This document shows positions 11,797 to 23,126 of a stretch of 64,000 bases of DNA, one piece after another. The notes under the pieces are model-generated. The model was not told the DNA's origin. It saw nothing but the letters and a program-made list of their open reading frames with translations, and made no database searches. The first letter of the stretch is position 1. Every line of letters begins with the position of its first letter. The DNA comes from Poa pratensis (lineage: Eukaryota; Streptophyta; Magnoliopsida; Poales; Poaceae): assembly GCA_947311845.1 (NCBI GenBank), contig CAMZMU010000041.1:116834796-116898795 (forward strand). Reading direction: 5' to 3'. Made by a program: the position numbers and the translations under genes.

Positions 11797-12147
11797 GTGC
11801 CCCAGGCCCTCCTGCGTGAGGAGACACGAAAAGAAGCGCTGAGACGACAACGATGCACTGAGAGACATTTTCCCACGTAGCTTCCTTCTTCTTCCTTAGT
11901 GCATCGCCATAGTTGAGAACATACAGCTCGAGGAGCACCTGTGTATGCTTGAGACCCCGTATATTGAGACAAACAGGCAGGAGTAGGGGTTTTACCTCCT
12001 CACGAGGGCCCTGAACCTGGGTAGATCGAGGTGTGCTTTGTGTTTTCTGTGTGCGCTCCTTAGCGCGCTATCCCTCCCGGTTCCACCAGCGTCCATCGGC
12101 GCCAACTCAAGCCATCCTATGGCATATGCCGTGATACCACCACGACA

Positions 12148-12705
12148 GGTGACGCCCATCGTGGGGCCAGCAGCGGCGCTGGCTGGTGTGTTCATCCGGA
12201 CGGGTTCCATCATCGCCTCCGGCGAGCGCGTGGTCAGTGGCCTTGTCCACAGATTCGGCTCGCTGAACTTCATCAACGACAACACGGGCTGCTTCGGTAG
12301 CAGGCCGCTCTCGAGGAACGGCTGCCTCATCACCTTCGGGACATACGAGGTTTACATCACCACCGAGTTTGTCTGCAGGTACCCCGAGCAGGTGCTTGTA
12401 GCGAGGATCCTCCTGCTGTCAGTGCGTCTCGCGGCCGGCGTACCGCTCGCCCCGGGAGCTGCGCAGAGGTCATGATGATCGGCTCCACGGGTGGTGCTGG
12501 CAAAGGAGAAACCGGCAAAGGAGATGCCGGCAAACCTGCTGCCAAGACCACCAGATCGGCAAAATTGCCGCTGGAGAGGAGGGAGAACCTCCTCGACCAG
12601 GCCGGTACATCCCAGGTACCGGTCAGGTCGGTTCCTCTCGAGGATATGATCGAGAAGCTGGCTGTGCCGGTAGCTACCGGTACAGATGCTGCCCTGACGG
12701 AGGCC
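12148..12705 (+). pseudogene. outer gypsy leader and N-terminal gag, interrupted
   Basis: The sequence directly after the LTR (ggtgacgcccatcgtgggg) resembles the start of many grass gypsy internal domains. A plus-strand frame from 12472 runs through a Gly/Lys-rich stretch and SVPLEDMIEKLAVPVATG to 12705, where the inner element inserts. The gag resumes at 23127 with AELESHRQNLHQEALAM, and the 5 bp aggcc is duplicated at the two edges. It is the amino-terminal part of a capsid-type gag. Confidence 0.7.
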
Positions 12706-14216
12706 TGATGACCCACAAGTATAGGGGGTGTATCGCAGTACTTTCGATAAATAAGAGTGTCGAACCCAACGAGGAGCAGAAGGTGCTGGCAAGTAGTTTT
12801 GATCAAGAATTCACTGTAAAAGCTAGCAGACAGGTTTTCAGTAGTATTCGAAACAGCAGGTAAAAACAGTGCAAGTAAATAAACGAGCGCGGCAACAAAT
12901 GCAGCGAGTGGCCCAATCCTTTTGAGTGCAAAGGACAAGCCGAGTGTGTTACTTATAAGAGACAAATGTTCCTGAGGACACATGGGAATTTCGTCAAGTG
13001 CTTTCGCTTCGTGCAACTGGTTAATCTTCATTGTTTTGATAAGTGTTGTGTGGGTGAATCTATGCTAACGCACCGCCCTTCCTAGGACTAATACGCACTT
13101 GTGATTATACCCCCTGCAAGCATCCGCGAATGCAGAAAAGTAATTAAGATAAATCTAACCACAGCTTTAAACTCTGAGACCCTACGCTCCCTCGTGCACT
13201 ATCTTACTAACGGGGGTTCAGGTTTCTGTCACTCCGGCAACCCCTCAACTAGCAAGCTAGGTACACGATGCATTCCCCTAGGCCCATAAAGGTGAAGTGT
13301 CATGTAGTCGACGTTCACATGACACCACTAGAAGAATGACACCACAACTTAAATATCAAACCATTAAATATTAACGCAGCATTATTTCACTACTAACAAC
13401 ATGACTTCCCCATGTCCTCAAGAACTACAAACTACTCACAAGACATCATATGGATCATGATCAGAGATGATATGGCAATGAATAACAATCTGGACATGAA
13501 CACTAATCCACCAAACAAACTCAATAGCATCAATAACAAGGAGTAATCAACACCGGGAGAGTCTCCCCAATGAACTAGACAAGGTACAGCCCTAGATGTT
13601 ACAGCAAGATGGATGTGGAGTCGGTGGAGATGATGGTGATGGCGCAGTGGATGGTGGTGATGATGATCCCGATGAAGTCCAGCGTGATGACGATGACGAT
13701 GGCGATGATTTCCCCTCTCCGGGAGGGAATTTCCCCGGCAGGATCTCCCTGCCAGAGAGCTCTTTCTCTCTCGGTGGTTTCCGTCCCGTGGAGGCGGCGG
13801 AATATTTCGTGGACGTCCCCCCGTGCTTAGGTTTTCGGGAGGCAGATATACGCGAAGAGGCAACCTGGGGGTGGACCCAGGTGGCCACGCCATAGCTGGG
13901 CGCGGCCCACAGGCCAGCCGCGCCCAGGTGTGGCGTGGGGCCCACCTGGCCCACCTGGCTGCCTCCTTTTGGCTGCCTCCGGCATCTGACATTATAAGAC
14001 CCCCAGAATTGGTTTCGTGATTTTTGGAGTTCCGCTGATATGCTGACTTGACGACGCTTTTTCCAGCAGAAACCTGACTCCGGAAGGATAATTCCCAATA
14101 ATCATCAAACATGCAAAATAAGGCAAAATAACATAAGTATCATGTATTAATATGAAATATAAGGATAGATAATGACAAATTATGATATAAAATAGTGATG
14201 CAAAATGGACGTATCA
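12706..14216 (-). repeat. inner gypsy 3' LTR
   Basis: It is about 1.51 kb and on the minus strand begins TGATACGTCCATTTTGCATC, a start shared by abundant grass gypsy LTRs. It differs from the other LTR only by a few small indels that I could see (for example a gt missing and one extra g in the other copy near 22720-22775), which indicates a recent insertion. It includes an Asp-rich GAT/ATG trinucleotide stretch near 13610-13700. Confidence 0.93.
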
Positions 14217-14229
14217 ACTCCCCCCAAGC
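14217..14229 (-). promoter_or_regulatory. polypurine tract of inner gypsy
   Basis: On the minus strand AGCTTGGGGGGAGT lies immediately before the 3' LTR, the expected primer site for plus-strand DNA synthesis. Confidence 0.75.
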
Positions 14230-15936
14230 TTAGACTCGCTTGTCCCCAAGCGAAAACTGAGCTCAGTAAACAAGTCCACATGTTTATGGAGTGAAGTGTC
14301 GATAATAAAGAATACGGACAAGAAGCATCAGTATTTACTCAGCTAAACAAGTCATTTTAAACAGCAGTCTCTACACATTCTACTTAACTTGGAACAAGTA
14401 ATGGAACAACCACAAATAAAGGTACATTAAGCAAACCAATTGGATGTGGCAAACTGTGTTCTTGGTCAGAGAACAATCAACATTCTAACTTATCTTTCAA
14501 GAAGAGTCTTTATACTAGAGCTATATTGCAGAAATAGAGTTGCTCAATCATCACTGTTCCTTTCACATTCCAAAGAAAACTGTCAAAGTCATATTCTCAA
14601 AGATAAAACTTCATGTGCTCAAGCAAAGTAGACAAAACATGATAGGAAATATTATGAACTATAAATGATTGTATCTATAACAATTCGAGTGCTTGCTCGG
14701 GATAGAGGGAATAGGTTTACTGACTCAACAATAAATAAATGATAGGCCCTTCGCAGAGGGAAGCAGGGATTAAAACGTGTGCTAGAGCTTTTTAGTTCCC
14801 GAAGGCATAGAGAGTGTAAAAATATTGCTTTGAGAGGTGTATGCTATTGGTCAACAAATCAGTGGTAGAATCCTTGTCATCTTCCATACTAATTAACTTT
14901 TAGAGCGGTTCCGAGAGTTTATAGAACTGCACTTGTAACAAGCACTTATTGATGACACTCCTCCCAACCATTTCTTTCCACAAACCATGGCTTGACCGAA
15001 TCCTCGGTTGCCGACCAACAATCACCGTGGAGGAGTGTCTATTTATTTATTTATTTATTTATAGGGTGGACTAACCAGCTCTTTTAATGCAAAATAAAAG
15101 GTGGAGAAGCAGATGAAGCTGCCAATCCTTGTAAATCAGTTAGCATGGAAGATGACACATCTGCTACCACGTCCTTATGAGCTTGGTGAACAGTGACACA
15201 AAAAGGGATATAATAATAGTTTTGAATAGTTAAAGGTAGCACACGAGAAAATGTACTTGGAGTAGTGCGAACACTACATGATAGGTAGTTATGGTGGACA
15301 CGAATGGAGTGCTTTGGTTCAGGGTTTTGGATGCACGAGAAGTATCTCCTCTCAGTACAAGGTTTTAGGCTAGCAAGGTTTAGTAGCAAGCACAAGAATT
15401 GAGAGAGACAAACACTTATAGATCTAATAGAACAACCATGCTATCTACTTTGTGGGCACAAAACACTTTAATTCAAGAATAATAAACTCATTGGCCAACA
15501 AAGAGGAAAACAATAGGGATAATGTTATTGCAACCAGTTCCCTCTTTTCTACTTAAGTGTAAAAAGTATTGATACTACTGACCAGTCTAAGTTTGCCACA
15601 ACCAACTAAATTTACTTGCTGCACCCAAAGTGATGCCAATACTAATGTAACAAGATCAGCATATGACAAAGGACTTGCTGGCTAAAATAAAGTGTGCAGA
15701 AAGTAAAGATAAAGCTTCTCATTAATATTCCATCACAATAAACCTCACACCAACGGATACAACGATAACCAACTAAGGAGTGATACTCCACATTGCAAAC
15801 TATCTCATATGATAACTTCTCTACTCATGGTACTAAGCAAAAATATAAAGAAAAGATAAAGATAAAGATGGTGATACTGAAAACACCCCCCCCCAAGCTT
15901 GAAACAAGCTGGGAGTGTGTTGTTACCCATGGTGAA
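14230..15936. other. non-coding 3' internal region of inner gypsy
   Basis: No convincing coding frame lies between the extra ORF and the polypurine tract. The stretch is AT-rich and includes a short (attt)n run near 15043-15062. Long untranslated 3' regions are common in gypsy elements that carry an additional ORF. Confidence 0.6.
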
Positions 15937-16485
15937 TTACTCCCTTGGCGGTGATGGTGGTGGCGCCCCTCTAATGAGCTTCTCGGCAAGCTCCATTAAC
16001 TCATCAACTCTACCAATGAGGGTGCGGACAAGCTCTGAATTCTGCTCAATGCGGTTCATCATCCTGTCAGAGGGTGAATCCCAGCTTTTGGAGTTGTTAC
16101 CCCACTTCTCTTCAGCTTTGGAGCTCCCTTTTCCTGCATGGTCAGAACGATCCATATCCCAGCTACTGGGCAATTCTGATTCTGGAACTTTTTCAAAGGG
16201 ATACTTATGGATGAGAGTGTGAAAAGGCCTTTTGGTATCTGAAGGAAGTGTTCTTGGAGCTAGGAAGCGACGAGGAACTCTCCCACCAGTGCTCATCCTC
16301 GCGCCCTGCCTGGCCCTGGGCTTGTTCTGCACCACTCCGATGCTTGCAACGGTAGCGGTGGGAATAGGACTTGGATCTTCCTCTTCTTCACCGACAGCTT
16401 CAGTCTTCTCCTTCTCCTCCTCAGCATCTTGGTCTTTCAGATCTTTCTTCAGGCCCTCCTTGTCAGGGTTGTTGGAGGCGACCAT
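15937..16485 (-). CDS. additional sense ORF downstream of integrase (inner gypsy)
   Basis: This 182-residue minus-strand frame has the same sense as gag-pol and lies about 330 bases after the integrase stop. The N-terminal third is highly charged (KEGLKKDLKDQDAEEEKEK). The middle is Arg/Pro-rich (RQGARMSTGGRVPRRFLAPR) and the C-terminus (NRIEQNSELVRTLIGRVDEL) should form a short amphipathic or coiled-coil helix before a Pro-rich tail. I see no known domain. Some plant gypsy elements carry extra ORFs in this position, sometimes called envelope-like, but there is no membrane segment here. The frame is fully open although gag-pol of the same copy has frameshifts. The start at 16485 is the first ATG of the open frame. 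Confidence 0.6.
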   Translation of the reverse strand: MVASNNPDKEGLKKDLKDQDAEEEKEKTEAVGEEEEDPSPIPTATVASIGVVQNKPRARQGARMSTGGRVPRRFLAPRTLPSDTKRPFHTLIHKYPFEKVPESELPSSWDMDRSDHAGKGSSKAEEKWGNNSKSWDSPSDRMMNRIEQNSELVRTLIGRVDELMELAEKLIRGAPPPSPPRE

Positions 16486-16818
16486 GGTGCTCTAGACTTC
16501 TACAACCCTGGCAGAAACAGCTCGAAAACAAACGCGACGAAAACACGAGATACGGACCTCGGGAGATCCGGGTAAATATATAGCAGAAAATAACGCGTGA
16601 AAAGGAAAGCACAGGGCGAAGCGGAGTCGGAGGGGGTCTCCGAGGCGACCACGCCATAGCTGGGCGCGGCCCAGGTGGGGCCCGCGCCCTGCTGTGGCGT
16701 GGTGCCCTCGGGCACCTCCTCCGGCACTTATTCGTCTTGATATTTCCAAAATTGTATAAATATAACTAATATAAAAGTTTCGAAGTAAAACGCGGACTTT
16801 TTCTTACCGAAATCATAC

Positions 16819-19800
16819 CTACTTCAAATCAGACTCTGCAGTTTCCTGTTTCTGAGTTTTAATAAATTCCTCCGGAGATACCATTTGAATAATATCAACA
16901 TTTTCATTATAAGATTCTCCAGAAATATAATGTTTAAGTCTCTGCCCATTAACAACTTGAGGTTTGTCACCGTCAAGTGAATTAATTTTTATTGCACCAG
17001 AACGATAAACTTCTTCCACAATGTAAGGTCCTTCCCATTTTGAGAGTAATTTTCCTGCAAAAAATCTGAGACGAGACCTATACAATAAAACTTTATCACC
17101 TATGCAAAATTCTCTTTTTAAAATTCTCTTGTCATGCCATCTCTTAACTTTCTCTTTGAAAAGTTTAGCATTTTCATATGCTTCACTTCTCCATTCATCT
17201 AGAGAGCTTAACTCTAGCAACCTTTTCTCACCAGCTAATTTGAAATCTCTATTAAGCTCTTTGATTGCCCAATAGGCCTTGTGTTCTAATTCTAGAGGTA
17301 AATGACAAGCTTTTCCATAAACCATTTTATAAGGAGACATGCCCATAGGATTTTTATATGCTGTTCTATAAGCCCACAAAGCATCATTAAGCTTTCTAGC
17401 CCAATTCTTTCTAGACCTATTGACAGTCTTTTGCAAAATCAACTTAATTTCTCTATTTGATAACTCTACTTGACCACTAGTTTGAGGATGATACGGTGAA
17501 GCAATTCTGTGATTGACACCATATTTAGCAAGAGTTTTTCTAAAACCACCATGAATAAAGTGTGAACCACCATCAGTCATGAGATATCTAGGCACACCAA
17601 ACCTCGAGAAAATAACATCCTTAAGCATTTTTAAGGAAGTCTTACCATCAGCACTAGAGGTTGGTATAGCCTCTACCCACTTAGTAACATAATCAACAGC
17701 AACTAGAATATGAGTATAACCATCTGAAGCGGGAAAAGGACCCATAAAGTCAAATCCCCAACAATCAAAAGGTTCAATAACAAGAGAATAATTCATAGGC
17801 ATCTCATTACGTCTACTAATATTCCCAACTCTCTGACATTGATCACAGGTCAAAACAAATTTTCTTGCATCTTTAAAAAGAGTAGGCCAATAAAAACCTG
17901 ATTGTAGAACCTTTTGTGCAGTTCTATCTCCGGCGTGATGTCCTCCATAAGCACTACCATGGCATTTATCCAATATTTCCTTCTGCTCATGCTCTGGAAC
18001 ACATCTTCTCATAATACCATCAACTCCTTCTCTATATAAATGTGGGTCATCCCAAAAATAATGCCTCAAGTCACAGAAGAATTTCCTCCTTTGCTGATAA
18101 GTAAAAGTTGGAGGCAAATACTTGGCAACAATAAAGTTAGCATAATCAGCATACCAGGGACAATCATTCGAATTTACCTTTATAGAAGCCAACTGCTCAT
18201 TTCGAAAATTGTCATCAACAGGAATAGGATCATGCATTATATTTTCTAATCTAGACAGATTATCAGCAACAGGATTTTCAGCACCTTTTCTATCAACAAT
18301 ATGCAAATCGAACTCTTGTAACAGGAGAACCCATCTAATAAGTCTAGGCTTAGCATCCTTCTTATCCATAAGGTATTTAATAGCAGCATGATCAGTATGA
18401 ATAGTTACCTTAGAATCAACAATATAAGGTCTAAACTTATCACAAGCAAACACTACTGCTAAAAATTCCTTCTCAGTAGTAGCATAATTCTTTTGAGCTG
18501 CATCAAGAGTCTTACTAGCATAATGAATAACATTTAACTTTTTATCTACTCGCTGTCCTAAAACAGCACCTACAGCAAAATCACTAGCATCACACATAAT
18601 TTCAAATGGTAAAGTCCAGTCTGGTGGTTGAACAATAGGAGCAGTTATTAAAGCCTTCTTCAAAATTTCGAATGCCTCTTTACACTCGTCATCAAAAACA
18701 AATGGAACATCCTTTTGAAGAAGATTGGTAAGTGGCTTTGAAATTTTAGAGAAATCTTTAATAAACCTTCTATAAAAACCAGCATGACCAAGAACACTAC
18801 GAATACCTTTCACATCTCGGGGGCATGGCATTTTCTCAATTGCTTCCACTTTAGCTCTATCAACTTCAATACCTCTTTCAGAAATTTTATGCCCAAGAAC
18901 AATGCCTTCATTAACCATAAAATGGCATTTCTCCCAATTAAGAACAAGATTGGTTTCTTCACATCTCTGCAAAACTTTGTCAAGATTGTGCAAACAGTTA
19001 TCAAAAGAAGTTCCATAGACGGAGAAATCGTCCATGAAGACTTCCACAATTTCTTCACAAAAACCGTGAAAAATAGCAGACATGCATCTCTGAAAAGTAG
19101 CAGGAGCATTACATAAACCAAAAGGCATACGTCTATAAGCATAAGTACCATAAGGACAGGTAAAAGTGGTTTTCTCCTGATCTTCCTTTCTAACAGCTAT
19201 TTGGGAAAAACCAGAATAACCATCAAGGAAACAAAAATGAGTTTTCTTAGACAACCTTTCTAACATCTGATCAATAAAAGGCAAAGGATAATGATCTTTC
19301 TTAGTAACCTTATTGACCTTACGAAAATCAATGCACATTCTATAACCAACTACAACTCTCTGAGGAATAAGCTCATCATTTTCATTAGGCACAACAGTTA
19401 TTCCTCCTTTCTTAGGAACACAATGAACAGGACTAACCCATCTACTATCAGCAATAGGATAAATTATACCTGCTTCAAGAAGTTTTAATACCTCATTTCT
19501 TACCACTTCCTTCATCTTAGGAATTAAACGACGTTGATGCTCAACAACAGGCTTGGCATCAGGCTCAATATTAATAGCATGCTGACATATAGCAGGAGAA
19601 ATCCCTTTTAAATCATCAAGAGTATAGCCCATTGCGCCTCTATGTTTCTTCAGAACTTGCAATAATTTTGCTTCTTCATCTCCTGAAAGTTTAGAACTAA
19701 TAATAACAGGATATATTTTCTTATCATCAATATGAACATACTTAAGATTATCAGGTAAAGGCTTAAGATCAAAAACAGGGTCTTCTTTAGGAGGGGGCGC

Positions 19801-20058
19801 AATTCCCAGGTCCTCCACAGGTAAATCATGCCTAAGCATTTGAGGTTGACGCAGAAAGATGTCGTCAATCTCCCTTCTTTCTTCTGCAAAAACTTCACTT
19901 TCGTGGTCTTCCAAAAATTGCTGCAAAGCATTGTTAGGACCAACAGCAATAGAAGCAAGCTGTTCAACTTGAAAGTTCTCATTAGGCATTTCAGGTTCAT
20001 AATGATTCTTAGCAAATTTTGAAAAATTAAACTCATAAGACTCTCCATCGAATCTAGT
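16819..20058 (-). pseudogene. inner gypsy pol: reverse transcriptase, RNase H, integrase
   Basis: A long open frame (over 1,050 residues) encodes in order reverse transcriptase ([31 protein letters not shown], catalytic FMDD), RNase H ([33 protein letters not shown]), an HHCC zinc module ([12 protein letters not shown] with CDQCQ) and the integrase core with its three acids ([27 protein letters not shown]). A C-terminal [18 protein letters not shown] segment follows. Together these copy the element's RNA to DNA and insert it. The first Met of the open stretch is at 19989, but homology continues upstream to about 20058, where a one-base slip in an A-rich run separates it from the protease frame. 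No stop lies inside pol, so damage is confined to the upstream joints. Confidence 0.92.
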
Positions 20059-20690
20059 AAATTTTTCTCTTTTTGACAGTCAATAATAGCACCACAAGTA
20101 TTCAGGAAAGGTCTACCAAAAATAATAGGACAAGAGTCACTAGCAGCAGAACCGAGAACTAAGAAATCAGCAGGGTATTTAGTCTTACCACATAAAACTT
20201 CAACATCTCTGACAATGCCAACTGGACAGATAGTTTCCCTATTAGCAAGCTGAATAACCACATCAATATCTTCCAATTCGCAAGGATCAATTTCCTTCCT
20301 GATTTCCTTGTAGAGAGCATAAGGGATAGCGCTGGAACTAGCACCAATATCACAGAGACCATAATAACAATGCTCACCTATTTTAACAGAAAGCACAGGA
20401 ACACTAGGCTTTCGAGCTCTTTTAGGATGTGTAACCATGTTAGAAGCTTCTTCACAAAACACAATATGACCTCCTTCTACATTTTCAGTTACAAGTTCCT
20501 TAACCATAGCTACTTCATGTTCTACACTAATTTGCTCATCAGGTTCCCTAGGTTTACGTTCACTTTTGCTAACCACACTAGCCAAAATAGAGTGTTCTTT
20601 TACTTTAACAGGAAAAGGTATTTTTTCAATATAGGGTTCTGGTATAATGCGATCAACAGTTTGAACTTCAACATTTTTAGCAAGAGCAAA
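20058..20690 (-). pseudogene. inner gypsy protease region
   Basis: The minus-strand frame contains YYGLCDIGASSSAIPYALY, where DIGAS is the aspartic protease active-site motif in the D-[ST]-G position, followed by the conserved flap-side segment FLVLGSAASDSCPIIFGRPF. It would cut the gag-pol polyprotein. It is out of frame with gag (slip near 20690) and with pol (slip near 20058). Gypsy elements usually keep gag-pol in one frame, so both slips are probably lesions. Confidence 0.8.
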
Positions 20691-21535
20691 TTAGCATTAT
20701 CTTCATAAGGTTCATGATACTTTTCCCAACCTTGTCTAGGAATATCGAGATACGAGGCAAAGGCCTTAAAGTAATTAACAACAACTTGAGAATCAAGACC
20801 ATAAGTAGCATTAAAATTACGAAAACTATCAGTCTCCATAAAGGATTTAATGCATTCGAAATCATAATTTATACCTGACTCCCTACCTTTGTCGTTCTCC
20901 CATCCTTCAGTATTTTCCTGGATACGATCAAGAAGATCCCATTTATCTTCATCCTTCATACGAGTGAATGACCAAGAACAAGAAGTGTCCAATAAATCTT
21001 TATCATGATAGGAAAGTCTTGCATAAAAGTTATTGATGACAATATTACTTGGAATCCCATGAACAGGGCATTTGAGCATTAATAATTTCAATCTCCCCCA
21101 AGCTTGGGCAATACTTTCTCCCTCATAAGGCCAAAAAGTGAATATAGAATTCCGATCCTTATGAATCTCACTTGGAGGATAAAACTTGTAATAAAAGAGA
21201 GGGACAATTTCAGCCCAGCTCAATGAAGGACCATTCTTCAGCAGACTATACCATTCAGCAGCTCTGCCATCCAGCGACAGAGTAAATAATTTCCTTTTAA
21301 TAATGTCCATCGAAATACCTGCACACTTGAACAAACCGCATAGTTCATGTATATAAAGCAAATGATTACCAGGATGAACAGTTCCATCATAGCGGTTATC
21401 CATAATACGTCCAACAATTTTCGTAGGTATTTTAAATGGAACAATCTCAGCAGATGGAGGATCATCTACTACCGTAGCAGTGGTAGTAGTCCTCCCAAAC
21501 AGCGAACCAAATGGATTTGACTCCATAACAGTCAT
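20690..21535 (-). pseudogene. inner gypsy gag
   Basis: From ATG 21535 (or 21526) the frame reads MESNPFGSLFGRT and then the capsid-like retrotransposon gag domain (IMDNRYDGTVHPGNHLLYIH, AAEWYSLLKNGPSLSWAEI, FYYKFYPPSEIHKDRNSIF, AWGRLKLLMLKCP). It ends in a different frame from protease after EDNANLLL because of a single-base change near 20690. The open frame continues upstream of the ATG through the primer-binding site into the LTR without a stop, but that part is not gag. No zinc knuckle is seen. Confidence 0.85.
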
Positions 21536-21583
21536 TACAGTAAATAATTTCCTTACCAATTTCCTTACCAATAGCGCTTCACT

Positions 21584-21600
21584 CCCCGGCAACGGCGCCA
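21584..21600 (-). promoter_or_regulatory. primer-binding site of inner gypsy
   Basis: On the minus strand TGGCGCCGTTGCCGGGG starts 12 bases inside the LTR. This is a typical gypsy tRNA-complementary site and confirms that the right-hand LTR is the 5' one. Confidence 0.75.
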
Positions 21601-21612
21601 GAAAATAGTCTT

Positions 21613-23121
21613 GATGACCCACAAGTATAGGGGGTGTATCGCAGTACTTTCGATAAATAAGAGTGTCGAACCCAACGAGGAGCAGAAGGTGCTGGCAAGT
21701 AGTTTTGATCAAGAATTCACTGTAAAAGCTAGCAGACAGGTTTTCAGTAGTATTCGAAACAGCAGGTAAAAACAGTGCAAGTAAATAAACGAGCGCGGCA
21801 ACAAATGCAGCGAGTGGCCCAATCCTTTTGAGTGCAAAGGACAAGCCGAGTGTGTTACTTATAAGAGACAAATGTTCCTGAGGACACATGGGAATTTCGT
21901 CAAGTGCTTTCGCTTCGTGCAACTGGTTAATCTTCATTGTTTTGATAAGTGTTGTGTGGGTGAATCTATGCTAACGCACCGCCCTTCCTAGGACTAATAC
22001 GCACTTGTGATTATACCCCCTGCAAGCATCCGCGAATGCAGAAAAGTAATTAAGATAAATCTAACCACAGCTTTAAACTCTGAGACCCTACGCTCCCTCG
22101 TGCACTATCTTACTAACGGGGGTTCAGGTTTCTGTCACTCCGGCAACCCCTCAACTAGCAAGCTAGGTACACGATGCATTCCCCTAGGCCCATAAAGGTG
22201 AAGTGTCATGTAGTCGACGTTCACATGACACCACTAGAAGAATGACACCACAACTTAAATATCAAACCATTAAATATTAACGCAGCATTATTTCACTACT
22301 AACAACATGACTTCCCCATGTCCTCAAGAACTACAAACTACTCACAAGACATCATATGGATCATGATCAGAGATGATATGGCAATGAATAACAATCTGGA
22401 CATGAACACTAATCCACCAAACAAACTCAATAGCATCAATAACAAGGAGTAATCAACACCGGGAGAGTCTCCCCAATGAACTAGACAAGGTACAGCCCTA
22501 GATGTTACAGCAAGATGGATGTGGAGTCGGTGGAGATGATGGTGATGGCGCAGTGGATGGTGGTGATGATGATCCCGATGAAGTCCAGCGTGATGACGAT
22601 GACGATGGCGATGATTTCCCCTCTCCGGGAGGGAATTTCCCCGGCAGGATCTCCCTGCCAGAGAGCTCTTTCTCTCTCGGTGGTTTCCGTCCCGTGGAGG
22701 CGGCGGAATATTTCGTGGACCCCCCCGTGCTTAGGTTTTCGGGAGGCAGATATACGCGAAGAGGCAACCTGGGGGGTGGACCCAGGTGGCCACGCCATAG
22801 CTGGGCGCGGCCCACAGGCCAGCCGCGCCCAGGTGTGGCGTGGGGCCCACCTGGCCCACCTGGCTGCCTCCTTTTGGCTGCCTCCGGCATCTGACATTAT
22901 AAGACCCCCAGAATTGGTTTCGTGATTTTTGGAGTTCCGCTGATATGCTGACTTGACGACGCTTTTTCCAGCAGAAACCTGACTCCGGAAGGATAATTCC
23001 CAATAATCATCAAACATGCAAAATAAGGCAAAATAACATAAGTATCATGTATTAATATGAAATATAAGGATAGATAATGACAAATTATGATATAAAATAG
23101 TGATGCAAAATGGACGTATCA
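21613..23121 (-). repeat. inner gypsy 5' LTR
   Basis: The partner of 12706-14216, about 1.51 kb. It is followed on the right by the target duplication AGGCC (23122-23126) and resumption of the outer gag frame. Confidence 0.93.
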
Positions 23122-23126
23122 AGGCC

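Larger units (their letters stand above)
11173..12147 (+). repeat. outer gypsy 5' LTR
   Basis: This LTR matches 26672-27664 along almost its whole length, from accccgaggtagggtcaagg to ccaccacgaca. Its first dozen bases (gccctgac...) differ from the TGTCGGGGGGG start of the 3' copy, so the 5' tip is damaged. It contains a minisatellite (about 11240-11440), a TATATAA box near 11790 and a leader ending at the CA before the internal domain. Confidence 0.85.
12706..23121 (-). mobile_element. inner Ty3/gypsy retrotransposon, nearly complete
   Basis: Both LTRs (12706-14216, 21613-23121) are present and nearly identical by eye. They start TGATGACCCACAAG and end GGACGTATCA on the plus strand. The target duplication AGGCC is perfect (12701-12705, 23122-23126). 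The element lies on the minus strand with a primer-binding site at 21584-21600, gag, protease, pol, an extra sense ORF after integrase (16485-15937) and a polypurine tract at 14217-14229. Two single-base frameshifts separate gag, protease and pol. Insertion split the gag of the outer gypsy. Confidence 0.93.

Noticed and set aside
12709..13031. Hydrophobic ORF MKINQLHEAKALDEIP in the inner LTRs
   Set aside because: It occurs in both LTRs, contains no domain, and precedes the normal gag start; in the 5' LTR copy it merely lacks a stop before gag.
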